From the NCBI RefSeq assembly GCF_009730915.1, contig NC_052484.1, positions 3,996,054 through 4,060,053 of the forward strand: a DNA stretch of 64,000 bases. The letters run 5' to 3'. Below are positions 35,201-46,316 of the stretch, one piece after another. The stretch's first letter is position 1. Every line of letters begins with the position of its first letter. The notes beneath the pieces are model-generated. The model was not told the DNA's origin, did not search any database, and saw only the letters and a list, made by a program, of their open reading frames with translations. This DNA comes from Dioscorea cayenensis subsp. rotundata (lineage: Eukaryota > Streptophyta > Magnoliopsida > Dioscoreales > Dioscoreaceae). The position numbers were made by a program, and so were the translations under genes.

Positions 35201-37286
35201 ACCCATTCAAATAGCGATAATTTGTTACAGTTTTCTACTATGCCAAATTTCTAACAAGTAAGAAAATTTTTCAAAATTTTATCATATGATTTTAAACTAG
35301 CTTAGTTTAATTTTCATTATGCATAAGGAACTATTTAGCTATAGTTTACCTGCTAAAGTAGTTGGTGTCATTTATTTTCAATTGAAGAGCTCCGCAATAT
35401 AAATATAACATGGCAGAGAAAAAATAATACAAACAACTAGCACCTAAAAGTCAATAACATGACTTAAATCACTTTTACATAGAAGACAGCAATCAGGATT
35501 TTTTAGTTAAAATATGGGTTTTACCATCAGCAATAAACTTGCAGAAATAATATTAAAAAAAAAAAAAGATAAACTTTCATTGAAAGAAAAAAGGAACAGA
35601 TATTTGATATTGCCATATCAGTATAAACCATCGATTGATGGGAGCTGGAGCTTGTGCATGGTGTACATTCAATTGCTTCTGGCACTGAATCCAATTCCAA
35701 TCCTCGAGATTTAGCTACTTCTGAACTGAACAAGTCAGCTAACAAACCAGGTTGTATCCCATCATTGCTGCTAGAAGTATTAACCTTAAATACCTCCTCC
35801 AGACAATCTTTGACAACATCAAGACCTTCTAAATCTACCCCGGGAGCTGGTTCAACTATCAACATAACACATGATTGCAATCAATGCTTGAACTAAACAA
35901 ACAAGCAAAAAAGTTCATATTCAAGTTTCAAGTATCTAGATTCAAGAAATGGAAGTTCAATGCACAAACAAAAACAAAACACACAAATGCACACACACAC
36001 ACACACACACACAAACTCATATTACCATGATGGAAAACTACAAAGAAAACCTTCCCAATAGCAAGAAGCTACATTTAGTGAGTTGCATGGGTTGTTGATA
36101 CATTCATTGGCAACTGATAAACAAAACAACAAGAAATAGATCAAGAATGTAAAAAGAAATACCAACTAAACAAACAGGCAAATTTTATATTTAGGTTTCA
36201 AGTTCTAATATTCAAGATATTGCAGTTTAAAATGCACAAAACACACACACACACACACACACAAAACTCATACTAGCACATGGAAAATCACAAAAGAAAA
36301 CTTTCCTGATAACAAGAAGTCACATGGATCATTGGCAAACATTAACTTAAAATACATTTTGGCATCCTTCGCAAACATCAAGAACATAAAAACTATAACC
36401 TAAATAAACAGGCAAATTTTATATTAAGATTTTCAGGTTCCAACATTCAAGAAATGGAAGTTCAATTCTGAAAAGAAAAACACACAAGCACACATACAAA
36501 ACTTATACCACCATGATGAAAAATTACATAGTAAACTTTCTCAATAAAAAGAAGCTACATTTAGTAAGTTGTGTGAGTCCTTGACACATTTGTTCGCAAG
36601 TAATTCTTTCAGAAATTGGCAAACCATTATGCCATCAATTATAAACAAAACAACAACATATACATTAAGAACATAGAAAGAACTACCACCTAAACAAACA
36701 TGCATAATTTATTTTCAGGCTTCAAGTTCCAAGAAATGGCAGTTCAATCCTCCAAAACACACCCACACACGCAAGCTCACGGCACTTGAAAAATCAAGGT
36801 GAAAACTTTCCTGGCAACAAGAAGCTACATTTAGTAAGCGGCACGGATTGTTGACGCGTTTATTGGTAAAATGATTCTTTCAGAAATTAGAGCATCAATT
36901 TGACACCAACTGGAACACAAAACAATAAGAAACGCATCCAGAACGCAAAATAACTTCTAAAATACATAAAAACAAAAAGAAATCCAACAATTAGAAATTA
37001 AAAGCTTTCCTACCATTCATTTCAACAACATCAGTCCTCACTGTTCCTCATAACCACAAAATTCAAACCACTATTCACCTAAAAAAATCTTCTAACTAGT
37101 TCATGAACATGAATTATGATGAAAACCAAACATTACCATCAATATCTCGATCGAAATGATTGAAATGGCAACTGAAAACAAGAATAAGAGAAGAAGAGCT
37201 GCAGGTGGAGAACCTGAACGGATGAAATCGAGGAAGGCGAGGACGATGCGGCGGCAGATCGGAGAGTCCGATCTGAGCTTCGTCAT
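29259..37286 (-). CDS. SGTA/TPR8-like: SGTA-like small glutamine-rich TPR co-chaperone (10 exons)
   Basis: Exons, in order of translation: 37214-37286, 35629-35855, 33219-33252, 32249-32388, 31765-31831, 31478-31577, 31209-31372, 29912-29958, 29726-29776, 29259-29621. All junctions have GT..AG sites, and the lengths sum to 1266 nt: 421 residues plus stop, with one open frame. The N-terminus (MTKLRSDSPICRRIVLAFLD .. PAPGVDLEGLDVVKDCL) is the SGTA dimerisation domain. Residues about 176-283 form three TPRs (LKGNQSMQ.., NRAAAYTQINRYDEAIED.., AYSRLGLVYYAQGKYDEAL..). The tail has Gln runs and an Asn/Met-rich end with NLIRNMA and LRTVMGMF. Family members bind Hsp70/Hsp90 through the TPRs and hand tail-anchored proteins to the GET/TRC pathway in the cytosol. 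Length agrees with plant homologues. The third exon is only 34 nt, and its upstream donor (ATG|GTTTAT) is the least certain junction. Confidence 0.93.
33404..33762. repeat. Tandem duplication (about 180 bp) inside an SGTA intron
   Basis: Two nearly identical copies start at GGCTTCTTTTTTCTTCTTC (about 33410 and 33588). Each runs through GTAAAAACATGGATTC to GGTTGCATTTACAAC. They differ in T-run length and a few bases, so the duplication is recent. They lie in the intron between exons 2 and 3 and do not touch splice sites. Confidence 0.9.
34342..35023. mobile_element. Non-autonomous hAT element in the SGTA intron
   Basis: The ends are TAGTTATTAGAAGCG at the left and the complement of TAGTTACTAAAGGGATG at the right. 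They are flanked by near-identical 8-bp sequences, TGCATTCA (34334-34341) and TGCATGCA (35024-35031), 7 of 8 bases. Subterminal regions at both ends are rich in GCAAGGCGC/GGTGCA words. The AT-rich centre has no ORF. Length 682 bp. Confidence 0.8.
35890..36960. repeat. Degenerate tandem array, four units of about 235-290 bp, in SGTA intron 1
   Basis: Units start near 35897, 36170, 36404 and 36693. Each has the order (A)AACAAACAGGCAA.., TTTCAAGTTC.., TCAAGAAATGGAAGTTCAAT, a (CA)n run (longest at 35995-36012 and 36241-36262), an AACTCATA word, a TGGAAAA word and AGCAAGAAGCTACATTTAGT. The units have diverged from one another. No protein is encoded. Confidence 0.75.
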
Positions 37287-38029
37287 CGATGAGGGTTTGG
37301 AGGTCCGCGAAGGGTTCCAGAGAACGGTGTTGAACTCGCGGGTGGAGATGAGGGAAGAGCTTGGGCTTTCGTCGGCTTAGAAAGCGGATTCGGGTCTTAT
37401 TCGCTATTTCAGACCCGAATCCGTTCAGACCCGTATCCACGTCAATATTACTTATTTATCCATTTTTATTAATTTATACAGCTCGTTTTTTTTTTTATTT
37501 GTCATTTTTTTACTTATCAATTTTATCTAATTTAAATTAATTAAAAAAAATTAGTAATCTAAAACTTATAAAAATTATATTATTTTTTATATTACTCTTA
37601 TTTAAAATATGTTTTGAAAAATACATAATTGAATATAATTTATTAAAAATAGTAGAAATATATTAAATAATTTATTAAATGATTTCTCTAATTATACAAC
37701 AATGATTTATGTACACAAAATAATTTATGTTTTAATTTATTTATCTTAATTAAGTTTGATATTTATATAATCTTTTATTTATCCCATTAATTTCCATAGC
37801 TATCCAATAATCTATAATAAACCCAACTAGAGACGCTGTAGTGACAACTTTTTGGATTTTTAAAATTTTTAATAATGCTTTCATGATTTTTTTTTTTTTT
37901 GAATTTTTAATAATATTTTTATATTTTTTTACTTTTAAAATTTTTAATAATATTTTAATAATTTTTTGGTATTATTTTTAGCTGGGTCATTAGTATCGGA
38001 GAAGCTAAAATAATAGAAATAATATGAGC
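37287..38029. other. Upstream region of the SGTA gene and AT-rich spacer
   Basis: Bases 37287-37440 are GC-richer and probably hold the 5' UTR. From 37441 the DNA turns strongly AT-rich with long T-runs. No second gene starts here. Confidence 0.4.
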
Positions 38030-39094
38030 AAATTATGAACTTTTATAATAGAGGGATCATTCCAGCCAAGTATATAGATGATGGTCTCATGTATACCTTA
38101 GGCATTATAGATGATGTTTATTGGATGATAGGCAACCTAGGTTGGACTGAATTTGTCAACATGTGATTTCCTACCTACGAACACTTGACATTAGAATTTT
38201 TAAGTTTAGTTGATGTCCATGTTCTCTATGGTCTGGGAAGTGAAGTAGGTGAGATCACATTTCGACTTCTTAACCAAGACCACAAACTCAATCTAACTCA
38301 ATTTAATCAGATCTTTGATTTCCCAACTGGAGAAGATCGAAGAACCCCTAAAGACTTTATCGCCAGACTTTTGGCACACACTTACCCACATACCCAAGTA
38401 CTTAAGTATGAACCCTCCATTGCTAGAGCCACTAGTCTTATGAACCTTTGTTTTAAGTACATTCATCGGATTATGGCTGTTACACTGTTTGATTGTGGTG
38501 ATTGCGAAGCCATAGTTAGGCAATCCGAACTCATGTTTTTATGGGCCATGTTGCATGATACTCCATTAGACACCGGTGCACACCTAGCTCGCCAGTTTGC
38601 CAAAATTGTCAAAGTCTCATCCGGTGATATAGTCCTCAATGGCCTCATAACTCCAATTGCTCGTGCTTTTAACTGTGATTTGTCTCCATTTCAGAGAATT
38701 TCAGGTAACATAAGGCTGGATTTTGAGGCTTGCATTGCCATGAAGATGATTGTAAAGGATGTTGACACTTACTACCTCATTCTCAAAGGGGACATGACAC
38801 CTTATCCTCTCCCTGACTCAGAGAGAACCACAGTCAAACATCGTGAAAATTGGGGATTTCCAGGCCAAAACCCATCTTCACCCCGCAACGCTGAACACCC
38901 TACTGTTGAACATAATCCACAGCAACCTCAACAAGCACCACAACCATCAGACAACCTTGCGCGCATTATAGCTGCCTTCACCACCATTTCTGCTGAACAA
39001 CAAGACCAAAGGCCCGTTCTAGACTAGCTTCAGCAACAAGTAAATACGATGTATGAGTGGCACGTCACGCAAGGCCACTTTTCATCACCTCCTC
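38030..39094 (+). pseudogene. Athila-like retroelement ORF between pol and 3' LTR
   Basis: The frame opens upstream of the first Met at 38185: RGIIPAKYIDDGLMYTLG, then DDVYWMIGNLGWTEFVN, a stop at 38164, then TLEFLSLVDVHVLYGLG .. EITFRLLNQDHKLNLTQFN and IFDFPTGEDRRTP. This is the ATHILA ORF-1 / putative plant transposon protein family, found between pol and the 3' LTR of Athila-type Ty3/gypsy elements. The C-terminal 50 residues are Pro/Gln-rich. After the stop at 39025 the frame stays readable (LQQQVNTMYEWHVTQG) into the hAT insertion. Two stops and a missing 5' half make it inactive. The function of the family is not established. Confidence 0.75.
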
Positions 39095-39795
39095 TAGAGG
39101 TGTCAAACGGGCCGTGTCGGCCCGGGCCCGGCACGGCCAGCCACGATTTGGGTCGTGCCCAGCCCAGGCACGATGCTACAGTACGTGTCCGGGTTGGGCA
39201 CGGCCCAGAACCATGGTCGGGCCAGGCCAGGGTTCTGTGGCCCATGGGCCGGCCCAGCACGCGTCCTAGCTCGAGTTGGCAGCTGGGTTGTGCCAACCTA
39301 GGCGCGCGGGCCAGCCCGCAATGGTCCACTTTTCATTTTTTTTTTTAATTTTTTATTTTGTGAGTATTAAAACTCTGAATTTTTTTTTTCTTTTTGCTTT
39401 GATGTTAAGACATTTTTACCCATCCCAACAACTATCTAACGGCTAGTTTTATGGGTATTTTAGTCTTTTTGGTGTAAATGACAATTTTGCCCTTTACAAC
39501 AACTATAAACGGCTAGTTTATGATTGCATTTTTGGAATAAAAATATTTAAAAAATTTATAAATACCCCTAAATTCAAACTAAAATTTCCACACCAAACTC
39601 TCTCATCTCTCAATCTAATTCTCTCTTTGGCTTCTAAGTGCAACTTCCAAGCTTCAAGTTTGCAAATCCAAGTTTCAAGTTCATCATCAAGTATCTCAAT
39701 TGCACTCAAAAGAAATCGGCACCAAAAATCGACTTTGTAAATTATTTGTTAAAGTAATTGAGGTAATCCGTTGTTCTTAATTTTTAATTTTCATA

Positions 39796-41886
39796 ATGGC
39801 CGGTTCTTCTCCCAACTTTCCCTCCGATAATTCTCCGTTTGGTTTTTATGAAAATACCCCACTAAATTCTCTGGATGATGATGATGTTGAGCATGTTATT
39901 GAGACCCCAAATATTGGGCCATCAAGTAACAACCTCGAAGCTCTAGAAAACGAATTTCTGGGGTTTAGCAATTTTATAACATTGTTGATTTTCCGACCAA
40001 AGGCACTCGGGCGGTTTGTAAAAAATGTAAAAAAGATTTTTATTGTCAAACTTCAGGGGGGACGGGGCATTTAAAAAGACATGCCGACAAGCATGCCGCG
40101 AAGCCACACGATCCCACACAAACGCAAATTAGTTTTACCGATTCGAGTATGGGAAATTTTATTTTTAATAATGAAAATGCAAGAAAAGAAGTTGCGAAAT
40201 TTATTGTTCAAAATGAGCAACCTTTTTTTATCTTGCCGAAAAATCCTGCTTTTTATAAAAAAATGCTTATTCGAGGTTTTTAATCCAAATTTTTAAATCG
40301 GTTTCAAGAAATACTACGAGAAAATATTGTCTTATTATTTATGATGATTATAAACAAAAAAATTAATTTCGAATTATCTTCTTGTTCTTTTTAAAAATTT
40401 CTCTTACTTCGGATATTTAGTCTTCTCAATTTCAAACGAATTATCTTTTGTGTTACCGGTCACTATATTGATAATAATTGGGTTTTTGCAAAAATCGTAT
40501 TTTTAAGTTTTTTTGAATTAGAACACCGCCATACCGTAAGTGTTATTGCAAGTTATATAACTCGGGCTATTAATGAGTATAATATTTCGAGTTCTATATT
40601 TTCAATTACTTTGGATAATGCTTCGGCAAATAACAATGCGGTCGATCTTTTAAAAATGAATTTAATGCCTTTATTTTCCGGGGCTTTTTTTCATGTGCGT
40701 TGTGCTTGTCATGTTTTGAATTTATGTGTTAAAGATGGTTTAAAAAAATAATTGAGCCCCATTTTAAAAAAGTTCGAAATTTTATTTTTATATGTTCGAA
40801 AATGGTTCAACCCGAAGACATGATTTTTCAAGCTTATTGTTCGGAAAGGGGAGAAAATGTAAAAAGATATATTATTGATGTTGAGCATATGTGGAATTCA
40901 ACTTATGACATGTTGGAGTGTGCTTATAATGATAGAGATATTATTTCTATGTTTGTTAATGAGAGATTTTCCGATGATCATGTCACTAATTATGATTGGG
41001 AAGTTAGCCATTTAATTAAGGAATTTTTGGAAATTTTTTATGCTTCAACTAATATTTTGTCCGGTGTTTATTATTCCACTTCATCTATTATTGTCAACCA
41101 AATATTTTTTATTAGTGAGATTTTAGCAAAATATAGAGAAGACCCTAATTTTGCTCCTATTATTGCTCCCATGGAGGGCAAATTTAAAAAATATTTCGGA
41201 AAAATTGAACCACTTCCTATTTTAGCTATGTTTCTTGACCCCGTTTTAAAATTGATGGCACTTTTTGCATAATTGATTCTTATGATAATAATATGGGCCT
41301 TGATCATTCTATTTTGAAAGAAAATTATTGTTCTTTATTTTATGATATGTATAATGAATATTATAGAAAATATGGTGATAGAAGAACTTTCAATATGCCT
41401 CAATCTAGTGAAAGTTCCTCTTCAAGCACCAAAAATAGATCCGCCACTTATGTTGTAAATATAATTAAAAAAAAAAATTCCACGGGTGCTTCTTCTTCTT
41501 ATAATACTAGTACTTCTTCTACTTCTCATGAAATAAATCATTATTTAAATTATAATATTAATAATTTTCTTACATCGGAAGAAATGGATAGTTTTGATAT
41601 TTTGGCATGGTGGAAACAACAGGCACATAGTTATCCTATACTTGCCGCCATGGCTCATGATTTGTTAACTCCACCGATGTCTACAGTAGCATCGGAGTCT
41701 TGTTTTAGTGCAGGAAAAAGAGTATTGGATGATAGGAGGAGCAGAATGAATAATCAAACAGTGCAAATGTGCATATGTTTGAAGGATTGGCTAGATGCTG
41801 AAGATAGATTGCAAGGGAAAATAGAACAATTCACCCCTGATGACGGCGGAGAAGGCACATATACTGATGTAGAAGAAATAGATTGA
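39796..41886 (+). pseudogene. hAT transposase, BED zinc finger to dimerisation domain, frameshifted
   Basis: The start is near 39796 (MAGSSPNFPSDNSPFGF). The BED finger is intact in another frame: AVCKKCKKDFYC at about 40015, followed by HLKRHADKH at about 40070. The RNase-H-like catalytic region is broken between 40300 and 40800. One open piece (40802-41272) holds the insertion domain and C-terminal side (MVQPEDMIFQAYCSERG .. WNSTYDMLE). The last piece (41293-41886) holds the hAT dimerisation motif, FDILAWWKQQAHSYPILAAM then STVASESCFSAGKRVLDDRR. At least three frame changes and a stop separate the parts, so no functional transposase is made. The intact TIRs could still respond to a transposase elsewhere. 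Confidence 0.9.
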
Positions 41887-42099
41887 TGAGCCTCAAGCTT
41901 GCAAGATGCCAAGAGTCCAAGACTAATCTTTTTTATTATTTCAAATGTTCAAATTAAAAATAAAAAAGATAAGTATTTTGGTTTACTTCAAAATTCAAAT
42001 AATATTAATTGTTATTTTTGTAATTTATTACTTTTATTTAAATATAAAATATCTATTTACTTGCATTGAATATTTGAATGCATTCTCATTAGGGTTAGG

Positions 42100-43530
42100 T
42101 TGGGCTGTTATCGATGCCACATCTTCCATCGGGGCCTCTACCCATCATCTTCAGACTTCCGCCAATGGCATCGGACGTTGGTCATCGCCCAGATCCGCGA
42201 CCAGAGATCATCGAGCAGGAGCTGTAGGGCAAGGGCTTCTTCACCAGCGACGGTGGCGTTCGAAGGTGCATAGCCTCCTTCCTTTTCCTCTATCTACTCT
42301 CCATTCTCATTCTTGATGCCTCTTGATCCCCCTTCTTGATTGCCCTTTGCAGGAGTCATCCAAAGGTCACGCCTTTTTGGATGATTTAATTGATGTCCAG
42401 ATTCCGTTCATCGCTGGTGAGTCTCAGGTTTGTTTTGTTATCTCGCTTTGTTTTGATCCCATTTGATGTGATTTTCATTGTTTGTTGGGGGGGTTTTGTT
42501 GAGGTTGTTCTGTTTTTGTTTGATGGGTTTGGGGATTTTTATTTTTATTTTGGATTCCTGGTCCAATTCTTGGTTGCGATGATTCTTGTTTTGGATCGAA
42601 TATGTGGGTTTTTCTTTTCTTTAAATTGTATTTATTTGTTCTTTTTTTTATTTGATCTTTGTAGAATACTAGAATGGTTTTCCTCTTTCTCTTTCCTTTT
42701 GATCTTTTCTGTGGATTGATTAATTGATTTTTGAGGTTTAATGGAGTTTCTATTGGAGAAAGAAAAAAAAAATTTGATGATTCTTTAGATTGGGGTTTTG
42801 ATCTTGAGTTGTTGATCCTTTTTAATTTCTACAAGATGTTACACTCAGGAAATCGACGCCAGGAATAAGCAAAAGCCAAGAATTCGACACCACGAAATCA
42901 AGGTTAAGCAAGCACCAGAAATTATGTAAGAGTAGCAGCCATTCTCCAACCAGTGGATATGAAAAAGGATTTAGTATCAAGGCGGTCATCCATGGTGCCT
43001 ATCATAAATTTTGACATAGATAAGATGAAAGCTTTGGATGCAATTGACAGAGTGGACACCCTTGGCATTGCTGAACCAACCTGAGTTTGAGGTTTTTTGG
43101 TTTTTTGCCTTATCTATATGCTCTCTTTGAGCTTTGTGTTTAGTTATAGGATTCAACCTGGTTGGTTTGTCATTTTATTAAGGAGTTCAATGAGATGGAT
43201 TTTTCAGGTGTCAATGTGTCATGTCTATATGGGGTGCTGTAAATTTGCACAGGCATGAAGATATTGAGCTATTATTCTAAGGGAAAAAAGAAATTAATTT
43301 ACATCCAGAGATTCAAGCTCGTTCTGAGATATTTCAAAACAAAATTGCAGAAAAATTCTCATGTTTATTTATTTTCATGTGATATGACTATGAAAACAAC
43401 AGGATATCCAGTTCTGCGAAAAGAATTCGAATATGTGGGTTTTTCTTTTCTTTAAATTGTATTTATTTGTTCTTTTTTTCTTAATTTGATCTTTGTAGAA
43501 TGGTTTTCCTCTTTCTCTTTCCTCACTGGC
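42100..43530 (+). other. Non-transposase cargo in the hAT element, possible captured gene pieces
   Basis: Downstream of the transposase, 42100-42420 is GC-richer and exon-like. A frame from ATG at 42158 (MASDVGHRPDPRPEIIEQEL, then a stop, then GKGFFTSDGGVRR) ends at a possible donor near 42264. A TTTGCAG acceptor at 42354 opens ESSKGHAFLDDLIDVQIPFIAG, followed by GTGAGT at 42417. A later segment at 42960-43080 reads MKKDLVSRRSSMVPI. I do not recognise the parent gene. About 95 bases around ATATGTGGGTTTTTCTTTTC are directly duplicated at 42599-42700 and 43428-43523. The pattern suggests transduplicated host sequence, but this is inference. Confidence 0.45.
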
Positions 43531-43800
43531 CAAGATCACCAAGCTAGTATGTTCAACCTTCTGGGCAGTGACAACAAGTCTAGAGATTCTACCAATCCTT
43601 TCAAGTTTCATCTCAGTATCTCACTTGTTTTTTTTTTTTTTAATTTTTTTAGATATGTTTTTATTTTTAATATTTTATACTAAAAAATATTAATGGGCCG
43701 GCCTGGCACGAGCCCGGCTAAAGTGGGCCGTGTCTTGTGCTGGGCCGACCCTCCCCTATTTGCGGGCCGTGCTGGCCCATTTGACACCTCTAACCTCCTC

Positions 43801-44847
43801 ATTGATTCAGTCAATTCCACCCCAATTGCCTACTTTTTATTAAATTCCCAACATTGAGGACAATGCAGACATTAGGCTTGGGGGAGTTTAGAAGTAGAGT
43901 AGTCATGCATCCTTTCATGCATTCTTGCATTCATGTTGCATTTGCATACCATTACATATTTTGCACTATAATTTACCATCTCATTATTGCACATATCATG
44001 GCATTTACATAAACATCTCCACTCATTAAAAAAAAAAGGATTTTTACTTTTAGAATTCCTATGATACATTGTTTGGCATGACACATAGAAGGCATAGGAT
44101 AGTTTCTCTTGCTTAATGGTGATTGGGATGCACACTTAATATTTGCATGAGTTTAAATTTGCTAATTCCATTACTTGTGATCTTGTGAGCTTTAACTTAG
44201 TATATACTTTTGTAACAAATTCTTCTTGAGACTTCGTGGCCCTATAACATTCTCTTTGCCCAAGTTAAAATCTTGAATAAGAGGGAAATGACATAGGTGA
44301 TGTTCTAAAATTTGAAAAAGGGTCTATGGCAATATTCCTCTGCTTTCAATGGCTAATTGCCATTGAAGCACTAATGCGTTTATGTAGAGTTGTAATAATT
44401 AGTTGGGTGGCTCTTGTGCCTAACTATCATGTGCACCATTCAAAAAGATTACTACAATCTATGTTAGTCGAACAAAGAAAAAAAAAAGAAAATAAAAGAG
44501 TGTGAAGTTGTGTTGTTGACGAAATCCTATTGATCCCTCAAATAAACAGCCAGGCTATTGATATGTGTAAGGGGAGGTCTCTAAGGTTCATTACATCTTT
44601 ATATCCTATTTTAAAACCCAAGACCATTTGCATGTGGGATGAATAAATTTTCTTTTGTAATGCTTGTGTGCAATCCATCCTATGGCAAGGCCAATTGCTT
44701 CATGTCCTTTATGAACTGCCTTTACAGTTATGCTTGTGCCTTGTGATAAATAATATTATCATCTGATTTTTGTGTGTTTCCCCTTGGCATGAGGTTTGAT
44801 TGTAGCATTGCTTGAGGGCAAGCAAGGATTTAGGCTTGGGGGGAGTT
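43801..44847 (+). other. Athila-like 3' non-coding region and polypurine tract
   Basis: It contains AACATTGAGGACAATGC then TTGGGGGAG near 43850, and again GAGGGCAAGC.. then TTGGGGGGAG at 44836-44845 just before the LTR. Such pairs are characteristic of the region between the last ORF and the 3' LTR of Athila/Tat elements. No ORF is supported. Confidence 0.65.
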
Positions 44848-46058
44848 TGCTGTGTATAAAAACTACATAATTATTATCAGGCATTCATTTGTTTATTCTT
44901 CATTGAGCATGCATTTTCCTAGCATTTGTAATGAATTCTTCTTCCTTTGTGTACAAACTATTTCTTTTAGTTACTTTGCATGCGGGAAGTTGGAGCTGAC
45001 CCAAAACTTTGATGAATTGATGGTGTTCCCAAGGCAAAGAGAATAATGACAACACTTACCAGGTGGGCCAGCTTTTCCAAGATACACAACCCACACCCAC
45101 ATGTGGTCTGTAAAAGTGCCTGGGGCCCAGTTCCTGACCTTGAGTATAAAGGGCATAAAGGAAGGATTTTTCTGAGAAGAGGGAGGCAGAAGGGACTGGC
45201 AGCTGGAGAAAGAAGAGAAAGTTCTAAAAGCTATGAAAAGAGACTGAAAAGAGAAGAAAATAGATGAAAATCTTAAGATCTTGCTTTTGTGGGCAAAATA
45301 AGGGGTTTTCCAAGTCCTGTTTGTATTGTGATTTTACATGACTTTTACTTTTCCTATTTTCTTTTGTAATCAAGACATGAAAGTGTAGAACTTCTCTCTA
45401 GGTTTGGGATTAGCCCAAAGTAGTGTGGTTGATGTGCTTGTTTCTTTTGTAAGGATCTTTTATGAATTAATGGTAGATTATTTCGAGTTGCCTTTTGATT
45501 TGTGTTGCATAGCTTGTGAGTGTGAAAGCCTTGCTTGCTCTATCTTAGGAATCAAGATTGATTGAAAGGTTATTCTATGTCCTGAAAATTCTTAAGTCCA
45601 CCCTGAAATTACTGAAAGGAATTTCTTGAGGGTTCATTGTTTAATCATGGATCTTAATAGGGTTTTGGAAGAGTTCATCTACGACAAAAGTAGGAGATGA
45701 CTTAATCAAAATCAACTTGTTGTCTCTTGAAAGAGAGTGACAAGTAATTAAGGATTATTACCCCTCATTTGATCTACCCAAACCAAGTAGAGATCCAAGC
45801 ACATCTTTTATTACTCTTTGTGGCGAATTCCCTAACCTAGGTTTACCTAAATCTGATCTTCAGTCCACATCCCTATATTTTTGCATTCCCATTTGTGTAG
45901 TTTCTCTAGCTTGTTGTTTTTAGTCTTTCATCTATATATCTTTTAATTGCCTATATAGCCTATTGTTGCAATAGATTAGTACTCACACTTGGTCTTCGTG
46001 TGATCGATAACTTATTTACTACTTAGCAAAAAAATCGTACGCTTGCGGTTGTGCAACA
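44848..46058 (+). mobile_element. 3' LTR of the Athila-like element
   Basis: It begins with TG two bases after the polypurine tract and ends near GTTGTGCAACA at 46058. A TATA-like GAGTATAAAGGG lies near 45142. A leader rich in AGAAGAG follows, then a poly(A)-signal-like zone (TTTTGTAATCAAGACATG near 45362). The end region (CGTGTGATCGATAAC .. CGCTTGCGGTTGTGCAA) resembles the conserved end of Athila/Tat LTRs. The 5' LTR and most of pol are missing. Confidence 0.6.
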
Positions 46059-46070
46059 TTTACCCTTTTC

Positions 46071-46316
46071 TCTAAATAATTCCTTTATTTTTTCAAACTT
46101 ATACTTTTAGTCCCTCACCTTAAATTGTAACCTTTTAGTCCCTCTATTACGTTGAAGTGAGCCATGTCAGTCTCTCTTTTTGATAGTTTAGAGTCAGGGT
46201 TTAGGGGTACTGACATGCCTAAATTAAAATTGTAAAAAGACCAAAAAGTTACAGTTCAAAGTAAAGGGACTAAATGAATAAATTCCAAAAAGTATAGGGA
46301 CTATTTAGGGAATTAT
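46071..46316 (+). repeat. Foldback MITE, copy B
   Basis: Arms of about 85 bp are inverted repeats. The left arm reads AAACTTATACTTTTAGTCCC and the right arm ends AAAAAGTATAGGGACTATTT. Both arms hold AGTCCCT words and a TGTAAC/GTTACA word. It is the same family as 27807-28062, in opposite orientation and better preserved. It abuts the end of the Athila LTR. Confidence 0.8.

Larger units (their letters stand above)
39095..43792 (+). mobile_element. hAT (Ac-like) transposon with perfect 8-bp target duplication
   Basis: The ends are TAGAGGTGTCAAACGGGCC and the complement of TAGAGGTGTCAAATGGGCC, a 19-bp terminal inverted repeat with one mismatch. Identical ACCTCCTC copies flank it at 39087-39094 and 43793-43800. 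Subterminal regions are GC-rich with GGCCCGG, GGCACG and GGGCC words. Inside are a broken transposase (39796-41886) and a 1.7-kb non-transposase region (41950-43680). Length 4698 bp. The insertion splits the Athila-like element, so it is the younger of the two. Confidence 0.96.

Noticed and set aside
35995..36270. CRISPR-like regular repeats
   Set aside because: The repeats are CA microsatellites inside a diverged intronic minisatellite of a plant gene.
39030..39348. Pro/Gly/Arg-rich ORFs on both strands
   Set aside because: By-products of the GC-rich subterminal region of the hAT element.
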